Made by a program: the position numbers and the translations under genes
Notes under the pieces: generated by a model
What the model saw: the letters and a program-made list of their open reading frames with translations, nothing else
What the model was told of the DNA's origin: nothing
Databases searched by the model: none
Assembly (NCBI GenBank): GCA_020912385.1
Contig: CP087215.1
Span: 1,488,001-1,552,000 of the forward strand
Source of the DNA: Neofusicoccum parvum
Lineage: Eukaryota > Ascomycota > Dothideomycetes > Botryosphaeriales > Botryosphaeriaceae
Length of the DNA stretch: 64,000 bases
Direction: 5' to 3'
Shown here: one piece after another, positions 43,610 through 55,714 of the stretch
Layout: each line of letters opens with the position of its first letter
Numbering within the stretch: position 1 is the first letter of the stretch

Positions 43610-45827
43610 ATGGGCCAGAGCAGCTCGCGCGGCGTGTCCTCCCCGGCCGAGCAGCGGAGCACCCAGCCCTCACCGACACCGCGCCGTATCTCCCGCGCCC
43701 TCGACGCCCGCTCGACGTCCGGGTCGCAGCCCGCCTCTCGCCCGTCCGCCCACGGCTTGTTTTCCTTCAGCCGCCTCCGCTCCGACCGCTCAGATGCTGG
43801 CTCGTCTGCAGAACAGCCCGCTGTCTTCCGCCGCCGCTCCAGGCTGAGCCGCGCCCACTCGTCGATATCAAGCATCCTCAGCCGCCCGCGCTCGTCCTCT
43901 CGCTCCCGCGACCGTCCTCCGCGCCCCAATCCCCACCGCTTCTCCTCGCCCTTCTGGCCGCCCCAGCAGGTCTTGCCCCAGGCGGTGGACCCGCCCAGCT
44001 CGCCTCTGCCTCGCCTGCAGATGCCCGAGCTAGGCGTCGTCAACTTCGACGACTTCACCCCCGAAAACCTCGATACCCATTCGCTGTTGTCGACGCCGCC
44101 GCCCCAGGTGCGGGAACAGGATGCAGAGCCCGAGCGACAGACTAGCCTGCAGCGCTCGAACAGTATTCTGGATCGCGTGGCCGGCAGCGTGGTCCCCGAC
44201 AGGAGTGGCGGGAGGATGAGGAACTCGCTGCGGCGGAGGAGGTCCCCGCTCCAGCAGGGCGAGGACAACGCAGCCATGCTGTCTCGTCTTCTGTCGGTTG
44301 CTGCGGCGGCCACGGCTGCCACGCTTATGGGAGAGGACCACCGAGCCGGCGCCGAGGCTCGCAACTTTGTGGGCGGGGACGAAGATGGGACATTCGACGG
44401 CTTCCTCCAGTCTCTGCAGAATGGCAGGATAGCCTCTGCTCTGCGCGGCCACACGGCGGGGATAGATGTGAACGCAGAAGAGCCTGGGCCGCCCGCCCCA
44501 CTGAACTTCTTCCGCATGTTCAGATTTGGCTCTTCGACCGGCACAAGGCGCGACCATATGGCATCGAGGCCTCCTGGAAGTCGGGATAGTTCAGACGAGT
44601 CCTCCAGTGCGCAGCGCGCCGACGAGGACGGCTCAGAGAGCCGTATGGTTCCCATCATCATAGTTGGCATTCGCTCCATCAATCCCGGCACTACTGGCAC
44701 TACCCAGCACGACGACAACATTCCTCCATTCCTAGACGCTCTTTCTAGTTTCCCTACTCCAGTTGCTTCTGGTTCAGAGCCTAGCATCGATGGGATCCTG
44801 CGGCAGCCGCAGAACGGGACTAGATTCAGCCACCGCCGTCGTGCCTCCATGGGAGGCATCAACACATTTCCTTCGGCCTACGACAACCAGAGACACCAAC
44901 GAACGTCTCCATCGGAGCGTCCACGGCCGTTCTCGACACTCTCAGATACCCCTGTCGGCCCCCGACCCCCGCCATCTACACCCTCTGGTCTTTCTGCCTT
45001 TTCGTCGGGGACAACAACCCCCACTTTTTCACCACCTTCGGATGACTCAGCACTACCATCCGCAGAATCTTCGCGCCGTGGAAGCTTTGTGCGCTCTCCA
45101 ACTAGAACAAGCTCTGGCCTGGATACTCCCGTTGAGGAGCCACGGTCCCTTCACCAGTTGAGAACCGCCAGACAGCGTCGCCTGAGCGAGTCGGACCACA
45201 CAAGATTCGGCGCAGGCTCCGCTAGGCGCAACGGCGTTGTTGAGCCCGACCATGCTCCCGGCGAGGGACCTCGGAGCTGGATCATTTACGTGCTTGGCGG
45301 CAGCTACCCGGAAAACCACCCCATTCTCACCACGCCCAGTCTCTTCACGGACACGCCTACCTACGAAGATATGATGCTACTCTCTACCCTCCTCGGCCCT
45401 GCCAAACCGCCAGTCGCGAGCGAGTCAGACGTGTCATCTGCTGGCGGTGTCTACACGGTCCGGGAAGCTTCCCAGATCGAGGGTGAATCCGGCAGCCTGG
45501 TTGCTGCAGCCGTTGAAGGCGATGAGACCATTGTCATTACGCCAGATCAGCGTTGCCTCGTATGTCTGTGCGAGTATCAAACAGATGACGAGGCCCGTAA
45601 GTTGATAAAGTGTGGGCACCTCTTCCACAAGGAATGCATTGATCAGGTAAGCGCAACAGGCTCTGCCTACGATGGCTCGATACTGACGTCATAGCTAGTG
45701 GCTCACGACCGGACGGAACTCGTGCCCGCTTTGCAGAGGTCAGGGTGTGGAGGAGCATGAGAAGCGACCTACTGCTCCTGCCACGCCCGAGATGCCTGCC
45801 ACCCCGACCATGCCCACTGTTGCATGA
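43610..45827 (+). CDS. RING-H2 E3 ubiquitin ligase, predicted N-myristoylated
   Basis: Two exons: 43610-45646 (679 codons) and 45699-45827. The 52-nt intron (GTAAGC to GCTAG) splits the RING domain, and ignoring it would truncate the finger. Product 721 aa. RING-H2 ligands are Cys649, Cys652, Cys668, His670, His673, Cys676, Cys688 and Cys691, with WLTTGRNSCPLC after the junction. The N-terminus MGQSSS satisfies the N-myristoylation rule (Gly2, Ser6), so membrane attachment is likely. Residues 10-600 are mostly disordered and Ser/Pro/Arg-rich, with two ordered patches, one near 345-355 (VPIIIVGIRSI) and one before the RING (SWIIYVLGGSYPENHP). It should act as an E3 ligase; substrates are unknown. 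Confidence 0.9.
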
Positions 45828-46010
45828 TACTTGTCGGCTCGGAAACATTCTGGAAAAAGTCTTCGTAATAGTCCACAACGATACGTTTCAGTCAGCTACG
45901 CTCTAGCTGAAAAGCATCGAAGAGCTGTAGCAGATGCACCTCATGCGTGAACGAGTTGTCTTCCCTCGTTTTTGGTAGGCCTACCATGAAGATATGGGTT
46001 TGCCATGGTT

Positions 46011-46054
46011 CTTTTCCTTTCTATTCTTTTCTTTTCTTTTCTTTTCTTTTCTTT
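46011..46054. repeat. TTTTC microsatellite
   Basis: Repeated CTTTT units, nine in a row, imperfect at the edges, 3' of the RING gene. Confidence 0.85.
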
Positions 46055-46593
46055 GGTTTGAACGTTTGAACCCTTGAAATACTCGTTCTTACCCAGATAG
46101 CAAGGCGCTGCGGGAGTATTCAGCGCGAGCATTCACCGACGGAGAGGCAGTTTTCCCAATGCCCTCCGCACCCTCTCGTTTATGATCCTTTTCAAGCACG
46201 GCGCTACTGGCATATTGATTTTGGCTTTCAAAGAGAACGCTCATTGTGGTTCCGGGCGAGGGATTGCACATTGCACGCCGGGGTTGGGTCTTAATGGTCA
46301 CTGCTTACAAGTCATGGCGATCGCTCAGGAGTTGGCGCATATTGACATCCAGGAGGGCTTTCATCATCATCGTCATCATCATCACGGCTGCCTTCTCTCT
46401 TATTTCTGTTCAGCTGATGTTCCCCCTGCAGAACTCCGTTTCTTGCGCCGTTTGTCCTGATTTCTCTCTTGTGGATGATTTGACGACTTTTTCTTCTTTT
46501 CCTGTAGTCGGACGTAGCCGGTCTCCAGGAGGATGTGCAACTTGGTGGATGGTTCTCGCTCTCGTGAGCAACGAGGTCTTAGAACCAGGTCTA

Positions 46594-46755
46594 TGACGTT
46601 GGTTCGGAAAGTGCTGGAACACGCGCGTATGTCCATGGACAGTTGAAGCATTTGTTCGGATGGCTTTGAGAATTCTTTCATTGCACATTTGCATCCGGAC
46701 GAATGCCTCAACTGCCCGTGCGTGAACTTCTGCAACACTTCGCGAACTGGCCACG
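46594..46755. mobile_element. MITE-like element (copy 4), flanked by TA
   Basis: 162-bp element. The left arm has GTTGGTTCGG, then GAACACG and GACAGTTGAAGCATTTGTTCGGATGG. The right arm read in reverse has CAGTTCGCG, TTGCAG, and CAGTTGAGGCATTCGTCCGGATGC. Both arms follow the order of copy 1. TA occurs on both sides, consistent with a TA target duplication of the Tc1/mariner type. Arm differences are mostly transitions. Confidence 0.7.
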
Positions 46756-49700
46756 TACTAGTCAGTCTAGAGCAGCAAGCTTTCTAATAATACATTGACT
46801 CTCTCGAACGAGGGGTTGAAAGGCAAGACAGCCCGACCTGAGGCGACATGAGAGTTCGTGACGTGTTCGAATAAAGTATGGGCTCCCTGTCCAGAAGAGG
46901 ACGATGTCTCAGACTGCAAGCATTAGGCGGAACTCGGCCCTTCTTGAAGCACGGTGAAGGTCTGGTGCCCATTTCTCCTTTTGCTCTGGACAGGAACCGT
47001 TCTGGTGGAAGGCGTGCCACGAAGCTCGTATGATGCTCGCTTTTCGCCTTTTGTCGCCGAAAAAGGCAAGCAGCACAGCCACAGTGCATTAACAGGCATC
47101 ACTATAGAATGATTGCCTGCCTGGAGCACACGCTCCCGTCAGGCCATTTCTGGAATATTCTGGGACATGGCCTTTATTGCTTGCATCGATTTGGGAGTCA
47201 TCGGCGTCGGACGAGAGAATCTGCAAACCTCAGGCACTCAGCGTGCTCGAGACTACGATGCCCTGCGGCAAGTCATGGCACGAAGGATCACCAAAGAGTC
47301 AGTTGCCTTTTCAGCTCTGCTGGCACATCCCGTCTCCCACCATCTCCGACGCAGCATGCCCCAAAAGGGTAAATGCACCGCCACGGATGTCGTCGGAGAC
47401 TTGAGAGTGAGTTGTGCGGTCATTTTGCGACGGCCGGCTCCGGAACAGGCCAAGGGGTGGCCCTGCGAAATTTTTCTTGTTCCTTGCCTCCCGTGGTCCA
47501 AGGACGACGGTTCCGGAAGAATTCTTCAGCCCTCTTTCAGCGGGGCTGGGGTGGGAGTGGGCGGGCGGCCGGAGAGTCCGTTGCTTCATCTCGGAGAATA
47601 ATGTGTTTTAACAAGCGAGCGGGAGCGTGTGGAGGTGCAAAGAAGACGCGGTGAGGACACGGCGGCGCGCTATGGGGGTCTAGACAGGGTTTTGGGCTGC
47701 AAAGGAGGCTGAAAGACGGCGGATTGACGCCAAGGTTAAGGGAGCGCGGTTGAGGATGGCGTCCGGAGAAACGTGCAGGGCAAGCCACAGCAGGATAGAC
47801 TACCGCTAGCGGGCTGGGGCCAGGAACGTCATGCCGGCCTGAAGGATGGGCGCTACCTGGCTGCGAGCGCAGCGCACGACGAGGACGCAGTCGCCGGCTC
47901 GATCCTTCCCGCGAGACGGGACACAGGGCCCGCCCGGCTTCGCCAGGCCGTCGCGTCCTGTCGCTGGTGGCATGGCGATCGTCAGGCTCCGGCCGTCCTG
48001 GTGCGCAGCTGGCGACGCAGCGCGCTGCCCAGCGGTGCTAGTAAAACGTGATCTCCGATGCTCGGGGCCCAAGCTTCGCGGGAAGGATGGGCCTAACACA
48101 CCACAAGGCCGTCGGTGCCGGCACTTGTGCCTCGCAGTGCGGCTGCTGCGCGCGTGCCGAGCGCGTGCTCGCTCTGCTCGGGAGAGGCAGGCGGGAGGTG
48201 GGCCCAGATCTTGCTGGTGCAGTCGGTCCCGCGGATGCTGCCGCCTTGACAGCAGCTGCGCGCGGAGCAACAGCTGCAGATGCGGGTTAGCCTGCGCCTC
48301 CTGGGCTCCAGCGGGCGGCGAGGCTGTGTGGCTGGCTGCTGCCGGTATGCAGCGGAGATGCAGCAGCACTGCGGCCCCGGTCCCTGCTGTCTTTCTGCCG
48401 TGTGGGCGTGGCAGTGGGCGCGCGGATGCAGCGCGAGCTGGAGCGGGGCCGACAATTTACCACCACCCACAGCGCCCGCCGCAGGACGTCGAAAATAAAA
48501 AAAAATCTGCGTACCCAGCCCGCGCGGCAACAGCCGCACAGCCAATGCTTGCCCCGTTCCTGGCGCTTGCCCCCATGCGGCAATGGGATAGAGTGCGCCA
48601 TTTCGATTTGCCGCGGCACAGCGCTTTTGGCTTCTGGCAAGGCCTGAGTCGTGCTGCCGTGTGGCCTCGTGCTGTTGGCTGCCGGTCACACGCATCCCGC
48701 ACACGCGCGCGCTTCTGCGCGCTGCGCGTTTTGGATGTAGTGGGCGACGGCAAGAGGCAATCACGGAGCGCGCTGGTCCGCGTAGGTTCAAGCTTCTGCG
48801 TGTTTTGTGTCATGGGATTATGCGTTTTCGCAATTTCTTCAGCTTTGTCGCCGCATCCTGCCTGGCCGCCGCTTGGTTGGGTGTCGGCCGCCGTTGGAAA
48901 CCACTGATGACGCGGAAACAACCGGCCTGCCGGTTCCTGGGTGCGAGAATGATCAAACTGAGTGGCGCGCCAGCTCGCGTTGCGCAACACATGACAGCAT
49001 GGTGGCGCGTTGCGGCGTGGTCTGGTGCTTCCCCGATCCGGAAAAAGAGGGGGTGGGGGACCGCCAGGGGGCAGCATAAACACCGCAATCTTCGCTGCCC
49101 CTGGCCCTCCTTTTCATCATGCCCAAAATCACACCGCGCCGGACGACGCTGACACTGATGACGATGGGACAATATGGGGAGGCCGGCACGCACCGAGTTT
49201 CGGGCTGGTACGAGGCGCTTGACGTCGCCCGTGGGCGGAGGCTGCGTCGTTTGGGTTAGTCGGAGCACGACAGCCAGAGCTTGTTGCCCGGCAGAGCAGG
49301 TAAACACACGCCGTTTTGCATGTGAAAGGCGCCTCGTTGCGTAGCATGACTGCGCTGAGATGCAAGATCAGACGGGCGAGCACACGACATGCAATCAGCG
49401 CCGCAAGGCAACATTACCGCGCAAGGCAAGGCATGCGACATTTGATCCCCGTTTCCCGTTGGATCCCACCGGCCGGGCTTCCCTACTCCGCGTGCCGGTT
49501 GGCTTACCGGTTCCGAGCGTGCTTTGTACAAGTCCAGTAAGTACCAGAGTTAGTGAGCAGTCTTTGCTCTGGCCTGCCCCGAACCCGAACCCGAAATGTC
49601 CGGCCGACGGGTGACTGCATATTAAATCCGACTTTCCGACAAACCTTGATGGAAGTGACCATCGCATTTTGCCTTTTTCGATGCGTGGCCGCGTCGACGG

Positions 49701-52700
49701 GAGGCTTAGATGTGGTTGTTGTGTTGGTCTTGACACGTAACGTCGTTCGCATAAAGTTGGCTTATATTGATCATCTTGCGTCCGCTCGCCCATACGGGCA
49801 CGCAACGCTCCCCCCTTGGCTTGGCTCCCGCGAGCTAAGCCGGCCGGCCGACGGCACTCGTGGCAGCAAGAGCCTATCCAGACGGATCGAGGAAGCTAAT
49901 CTCGAGGGCCGCGAGGCATCAATGCTTCGCACGACTTTTGCCGAGCGGTGACGGCCTCAGGACTGTGTCAGCTCCGCAAAGCGACTGCCTGCGCAGCGGC
50001 GTATCGCCGAGCGAGGCAGAGATGTGATGCATCTCAATGATGTGCAGGCGTGCTCGCCTCCCCGTCGGGGCGTCAGTGCGGCGGGACGGACGGTTGTTTG
50101 GGCCACCGCTTTCTTCTAGACGACGCGCAGAGAATATTTAGAGCAGCACGAGCCAGGAGGGATCAAGAAGCAGGGTCGCAGTGGCGGCGGCGAAGGGCCG
50201 CAGCGCTGGTGCTTGGCGGGATTGCGGTGGCATGATCGGGGGGATCCTTCAGTGGGGAAGACAGAAACAAGCCCGAGGGCGAGCGGGCTTGGCCAAAAGA
50301 AAGACTGTCGTGTGTGTGTTTGCAAAGGAGAAATTTAGGGGCATGATGGAGATCTCTGGCCGCAGGGGGCGCTTTGGCGTCACCACCTCGTTCCCGCCGG
50401 CGAGCGAGAATCGGCGGCGGCGCACCCCCTGTCGAGCATTTGCTTCTTGCTTGGTGGTGCTCGGGAGCGGGAAGAACAAAGCTCCATCAATCACATTAAT
50501 CCAGGAGGCGGGCGGCTTGGGCTAGCGGCCTATGGGTGCGCTGCGAAAGCGCTGACGGCGCGAATCTGACGACGTGTGCTCTGATCAGCGCGCAGTGATC
50601 GGGCAATCGAGGAAGGGCGGTGGGCCGGCGGATCAACATCGAGTTGGTCGTCTTGGGCGTCTGTCCCGCTCGGGGTTTCATCACCCGCGCTGCGCAGGAG
50701 GGCCGTCTGATTTCTCAGCCGTCTACTGACAGGTGCGGAGGCGCGCGCGGCGCGCGGCGGGCGGCGACGTTGGTGCGAGGTGACGGCTCTGGGCGCGCGG
50801 TCGTCCCGGACAGGCAAGCGGCTGGAGGGGCACAGGACGGAGGCGCTCAGCACAGGCGCGGCCCTGCGTGTCGGGACGGGCAGCGAGGCGCCTCGCCGTA
50901 TTGCTTCCGTTTTGCACGCTCACATGCAGGGCATCTGTGCGGATGGGAGCGGAAGGCCCTGCTGGACCCAGGCGCGCGGTCAGGCGGGCGCGAGTATTGG
51001 CTGCCAGATTGTGGTGGAGAGAACTCGTCTGTTGTAGCCGGATGCGGCAGGCTGTCGGCCCATGTGGGAGGTGGTGAGCCATGAACCCTGCGATCCAGGC
51101 TGGTGGTGCGGGAGTGATGGCAGGCAGGCGGTGGATCTTTGGGTGGGGATCTGTGTGCCTGGAGGCCTGCGCCGGGCTCCCGATATCTCCGGCCGCTGAG
51201 CGTGCCGTTGCGCACGTCTCCCAATATTGGCCGAGTCAGCAGCATTAAGGTTGTTCCCTATACCAATCCCTGGGCGTTGCGATCTTACACGCCCAGATAT
51301 AGCCCCCAGCCGCCGCAGGGGACCCCGAGCCAGGCATTCTCCGGCCGCGCGCGACTCGCCTGCTAATTGCAGGGAGAAGCCTGCTCCGGCACGTGGAGAG
51401 CAAGGGGCCCGCCATCCAGCGCCTGCCGCCCGAGTCGAAGCGCCTGCAGTTGCGTGCAGCCGTCATGGATCTGGCTGCTGAAACGAAGATCCGCGACAGC
51501 GTTTGCCCGCGCGCCGTTGGCTGCAGAACGCGCGCGCTGCTTCAGGCAGCCCGGCACCGCGCCCGCGCCCACGCCCACGCCCACGCCCACGACGAGGAGC
51601 GCCGCCGCGCAGCCCGCCGCAGCCCGCCAGCGCCAGCGGAGCAGCGGAGCAGCGCAGCGAGCGCGCCGCAGCGAGGCAGCACGCGCAGCAGCAGGGCTGC
51701 CGCCCGCGCCCGCCGCCCGCCGCCTCCATGCTGCAGATCCGCGCTGCATTGACTGAATCTCCGAGCAACTCGAGATTCCCCGATTTTGGCATGATATCAC
51801 CGGGCAGCGAGTGCAAGAGTCGTCGAAACATGGTTCGTCTTGGCTTTGGGCGGATCCGCCCCTGCCTGAGCCCCTGCCTGCACATCCACCGGCCCTCAAG
51901 CCTCAGCACCGGCGCCAGTGCGCTGCACCTCCACGCCTCGTGGCCGTGGCCCGCGCTCCCGCACACCGCACGCCTGCCGGAGCGTCGCCCTCCGCCCACC
52001 GCCCAGACCGCAGCGCCGGCAGCACCAGCGCCAGCACCGGCACCGGCACCGGCACCAGCACCAGAACCTGCATCCGCTGCTGCAGCGCGCGGCAAGGGCG
52101 AGAGAGGCGGCGGGGCGGCACGCACTGCTACGCGCGCGCGCTGCAGCTGCCCGCCGGGCTGCTCCTGCCTCGAAGCTCGCGCGCTGGCACGCTACCGCTG
52201 GTGGCCTCGGCGCACTTGCTCTTCACGGCGGCCGGCGCTCTTTCATGCAGCGGCGCCGCTGCCGAATCGGTGCAGGCAGAGGCATGACAAGCCGCGCGGG
52301 CGCGCTGCTGGCCCGCCCGCTCTCCCAGATTTGCCGCCGTCCAGCACTGCACCCTTCATCCGCGGCCTGTCTCGCCTTGATGGCGCTGCGATAGAGCAGC
52401 GATACGCCAGCAGCCCGGGTCAGGGCCGCCCGCGGCGGCGGCGGCGACAGGGCACAGCGCGGCGGGCGGGCGTGGCCCGTCTGTGTGCCTGCGCCTTGCG
52501 GCCGCGCTGCCGGCCCCGCGGTGGTGGTGATGCTGATCCTGCGAGGTGAGGGCGGCAGCGGGCGAGGCAGAGGCAGGTGCCGGCCCCTAGCTGCGATGCG
52601 CGCCCAGGGTGCCGGGCGTTGACGCATGAGAACGGCAGAAAAAGGCGAAGGCGTGGGCTGGGGCCGTTCTCGAAGCCTGGCAAGGCGGGGCGGCGCTGCT

Positions 52701-53249
52701 GTCAACGCCAGAGTGCTGAACGGCTCCAAGGATTTGCAGGCCTCGCGCGCGGAAACGGCAACGCCCGGCCTCCCTCCGAATTGCCCTCCCCTGCACCACA
52801 ATATCCAATATCCACCCAAGGCTCCCAGCGCGTGCAGGGCCCACGCCCCAAGGTCAGGTACGAGTACGGACGGCTGCTCATCATCAGAGCGCGCATCAAC
52901 GCTTACGGCCGTGGTCCAACTGGCCTCCGCTGCAGGGCTGCAGTGCCAACCCGCCCGCACCAGTGCAGATTGCCCGTCCGTCCCTGGCCCTCACTAATCT
53001 TAGCTCTACACGCCTTCCCGGTACATAATTACGTCCCGCTACTCCAACGCCGGAGGGGTCTGGCAAGGAACCGCTCTCTTCCACCACCACCGCCGCCGCC
53101 GCCAGCGAACCTCACTGCCAGCCCGCAAAGGACACCACCCCGTCCCCGCCCAGAGCCCCAAGAGCCCCGCCCCAAGCGCCGGATGCCGCTGGTCACGCTG
53201 TGACAGACAGAGCCATCACTCCACAGCACCCCTCTACCCCTCCCGCGCC

Positions 53250-55714
53250 ATGGCCGGCCACTTCAACAACATGCCCGGCATGCCGCCCTACTTCAACATG
53301 AACCCCCAGCGCCCCATGATGCCCATGGACTCGGGCTATCCGCCGCCCGGCTTCGCCCCGAACCTGCAGCCCTTCCAGACGCTGTCGTCCGAGAACCTCC
53401 GCCAGAGCTACGCCGACCTCGACGATCCCAACCGGACACTGCTGCCCGCCCAGGGCTCGTCGAGAGCCCGCCGGAGGCCCGCGCCTGGCGCTGAGCATGT
53501 GAAACACCGCAGGACTCGGAGCGGATGCTACACCTGCAGAAACAGGCGAGTCAAGGTAGGACCTCGACACTTCGTTTTTTCCGTCGCCCGAGATGGCTGA
53601 CATGCGCCTGCCGCCAGTGCGATGAGACCCACCCAATCTGTGAGAGTATGCGTCTTCCGTCCCGTCTGGTGGCGCCCAGCTAACCGCCCCCGTCCATGCA
53701 GGATGCCGCAAAGGCAACAGAGAGTGCATCTATCCAGAGCCCGCCGCTGCCAACAAGTCCGGCCGCAGCAAGACCAAGGGCTCCTCGCCCCAGAGCAACT
53801 CGTCCGCCGACGACGATGACCAGGATGCAAAGGCGCCGTTGCCGGCAATTCCCGATGAAGACGAGCCTGGCGATGCATCCAGCCACCGTGCCAGCGTTTC
53901 GAACGCAAGCCGCCGCAGTCGGGAACCGTCCAACACGCCATCTCTGACGCACGGGAAGAGCCCGTCTCCGTCCACGGAAGGATCAAGCACAATTCCCCAT
54001 GCCCAGCCACGGCCTGTGCCATCCCGGACGTCGAGTCGATCAAACTTGCGCAAGTCCCCCATGGAACGCACCTGGGCCGAACTACCATCAGACGTCCGTT
54101 ACTATCTCGACTGGTTCCGAAACAACATCACCTGCCACCATTACTGTCTGAAGTATGACGGGGCCGACTTTATGCGCACCACGCTGCTCGAGATTGCAGT
54201 GCACAACGACCACCTCCTCTACGCCGTGGTCGGTTTCGCTGCCTACCACCACACTCTGATAAGGCCGAATGGAAGGATTGCGGATTTCCTGAGCTACTAC
54301 AACAGATCTGTGCAGCTGCTTCGCTTGTCGCTGCAGCGCAACCAGAGGCGGACCCCTGCCACGCTCCTGACCATTCTCCAGCTGGCAACCATCGAGGTTT
54401 GTTGTCTCCGTCTTGTTTCGCATAATTTCTGCTCATCAAAACATGCAGGAACACCTCGGCGACTGGGTCAATCTCATTGGCCACCAGCGGGCCGCATACG
54501 AGATCATCACATCCATGTACACTCCCCAGACGATTATGCAAAACGAAACCCTCCGCAGGATCATCAACTGGTATCAGCGATTCGATCTGATGGGAGGAAT
54601 CATGTCCGGCTACGAAACAGTGCTCGGACGGGATTGGTTCCTGGCCTGCACCGAGTACTACACCCAGCAAACACGCGACAGACCCCACGACGTGGGCTGC
54701 AAGTTCGACGAAAAGCTTTCTTTCGTCAGACTGTTCGCCAACGATTCATCAACCTTGTTCTCTCGGAAAGCAAAGGGTCAGATCAGTGACGAGGTTTTCG
54801 CGGCGGAATGTATGGCTTTGGACAAAAGGATCGATGAGTGGCTCGAGCATCTCGACCCAGCCCTGACCGACTCTTCGAAACACATTACGAACTTTGACGG
54901 TGCCCCGGCACGCGATCCCGACGATGTCGTAGACCCGTACGACCCTCAATTCATGTACGGCGACGAGCTGTTCCCGATGAACATCGTCTTAATCGACTAC
55001 TGGGCGATCGCTCTCATGTTCAAGATGCAGCTATGCAACGTCTTCCAGAAAGAGCCGTCTCCGGAGGTGCAGAAGATGGCTTACGACATCTGCAAGATGT
55101 TCGAGTCACTCGAGATGTACCCACATAGCCCACCGGGTATTGTCATCGAAGCCAGTGCAGCCATCGGGATGGGAGTCGTCCATCTTCCCAGGGATGAGAA
55201 ACACGTTATGTGGGGTCGGCGCAAGTTCGCCAAAGTGGAGGCGCAAGGGTAGGTCGAACCATCAGAGTCAACACGGCGAGGGAAGCAACGAACTAATCGT
55301 TCCCATCTCATTAGGTACATCTATCCCTCGAGCATGCGGATGGGTTTGTCCGAGGCCTTTGGGGTCGACGTCTCGCAGTCGTGGCTTCCCAACAACGAAG
55401 GCATGCCAAACATCATCTTGCAAATACGTAGCTTCATCGAGGAGCGCGCCACCATCCCGAAGGATCAGAACAGACAAGACCTCCGTGAGATGCGCGGCAT
55501 CTTCGAGAATCTTAGTGTCAAAGAGCGCAAGGGCAGCGGAGCCAGTCATGACTCGGCGTCTGCCGCCGCCGCCGCCGCTGCCTTCAGCCTCGGCGCCACA
55601 GGCGAAGAGCTCGCCAACATGGATTTCGGCGCCGGCGACGCCATGATTTACGAGAACAGTCCTGATTATGGGTGGAATTACAGCCCGCAGAGCACCCAGT
55701 TCTCGGAGAATTGA
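53250..55714 (+). CDS. Zn(II)2Cys6 fungal transcription factor
   Basis: Five exons: 53250-53555, 53618-53645 (28 nt), 53702-54396, 54449-55248 and 55315-55714. Introns are 62, 56, 52 and 66 nt. Product 742 aa. The binuclear zinc cluster has ligands Cys93, Cys96, Cys103, Cys110, Cys113 and Cys120 in the standard C-x2-C-x6-C-x6-C-x2-C-x6-C spacing, with two introns inside it. The N-terminal 80 residues are Pro/Met-rich. A Ser/Pro-rich linker (about 125-250) leads to a long helical regulatory domain (about 265-640, fungal-specific TF domain, probably PF11951), including HLLYAVVGFAAYHH and the LGDWVNLIGHQRAAY junction. An Ala run (about 692-700) lies near the C-terminus. It is a nuclear DNA-binding regulator; target genes are unknown. 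The long gene-free region upstream suggests complex control. Confidence 0.92.

Larger units (their letters stand above)
45828..53249. other. 7.4-kb gene-free upstream region
   Basis: No conserved coding sequence in this stretch. It contains a MITE copy (46594-46755), a TTTTC microsatellite (46011-46054), CCCACG repeats (about 51567-51592) and CACCGG-type repeats (about 52021-52065). From 47.5 to 53 kb the GC content is high and open frames of up to about 350 codons occur on both strands, all Arg/Ala/Pro-biased and without motifs. The region lies upstream of a transcription-factor gene. Confidence 0.5.

Noticed and set aside
47846..48907. 353-codon plus-strand frame
   Set aside because: Composition artefact; no motif and no coding-like codon pattern.
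51503..52549. 348-codon plus-strand frame over the CCCACG and CACCGG repeats
   Set aside because: Translation of simple repeats; several equally long frames overlap on both strands.
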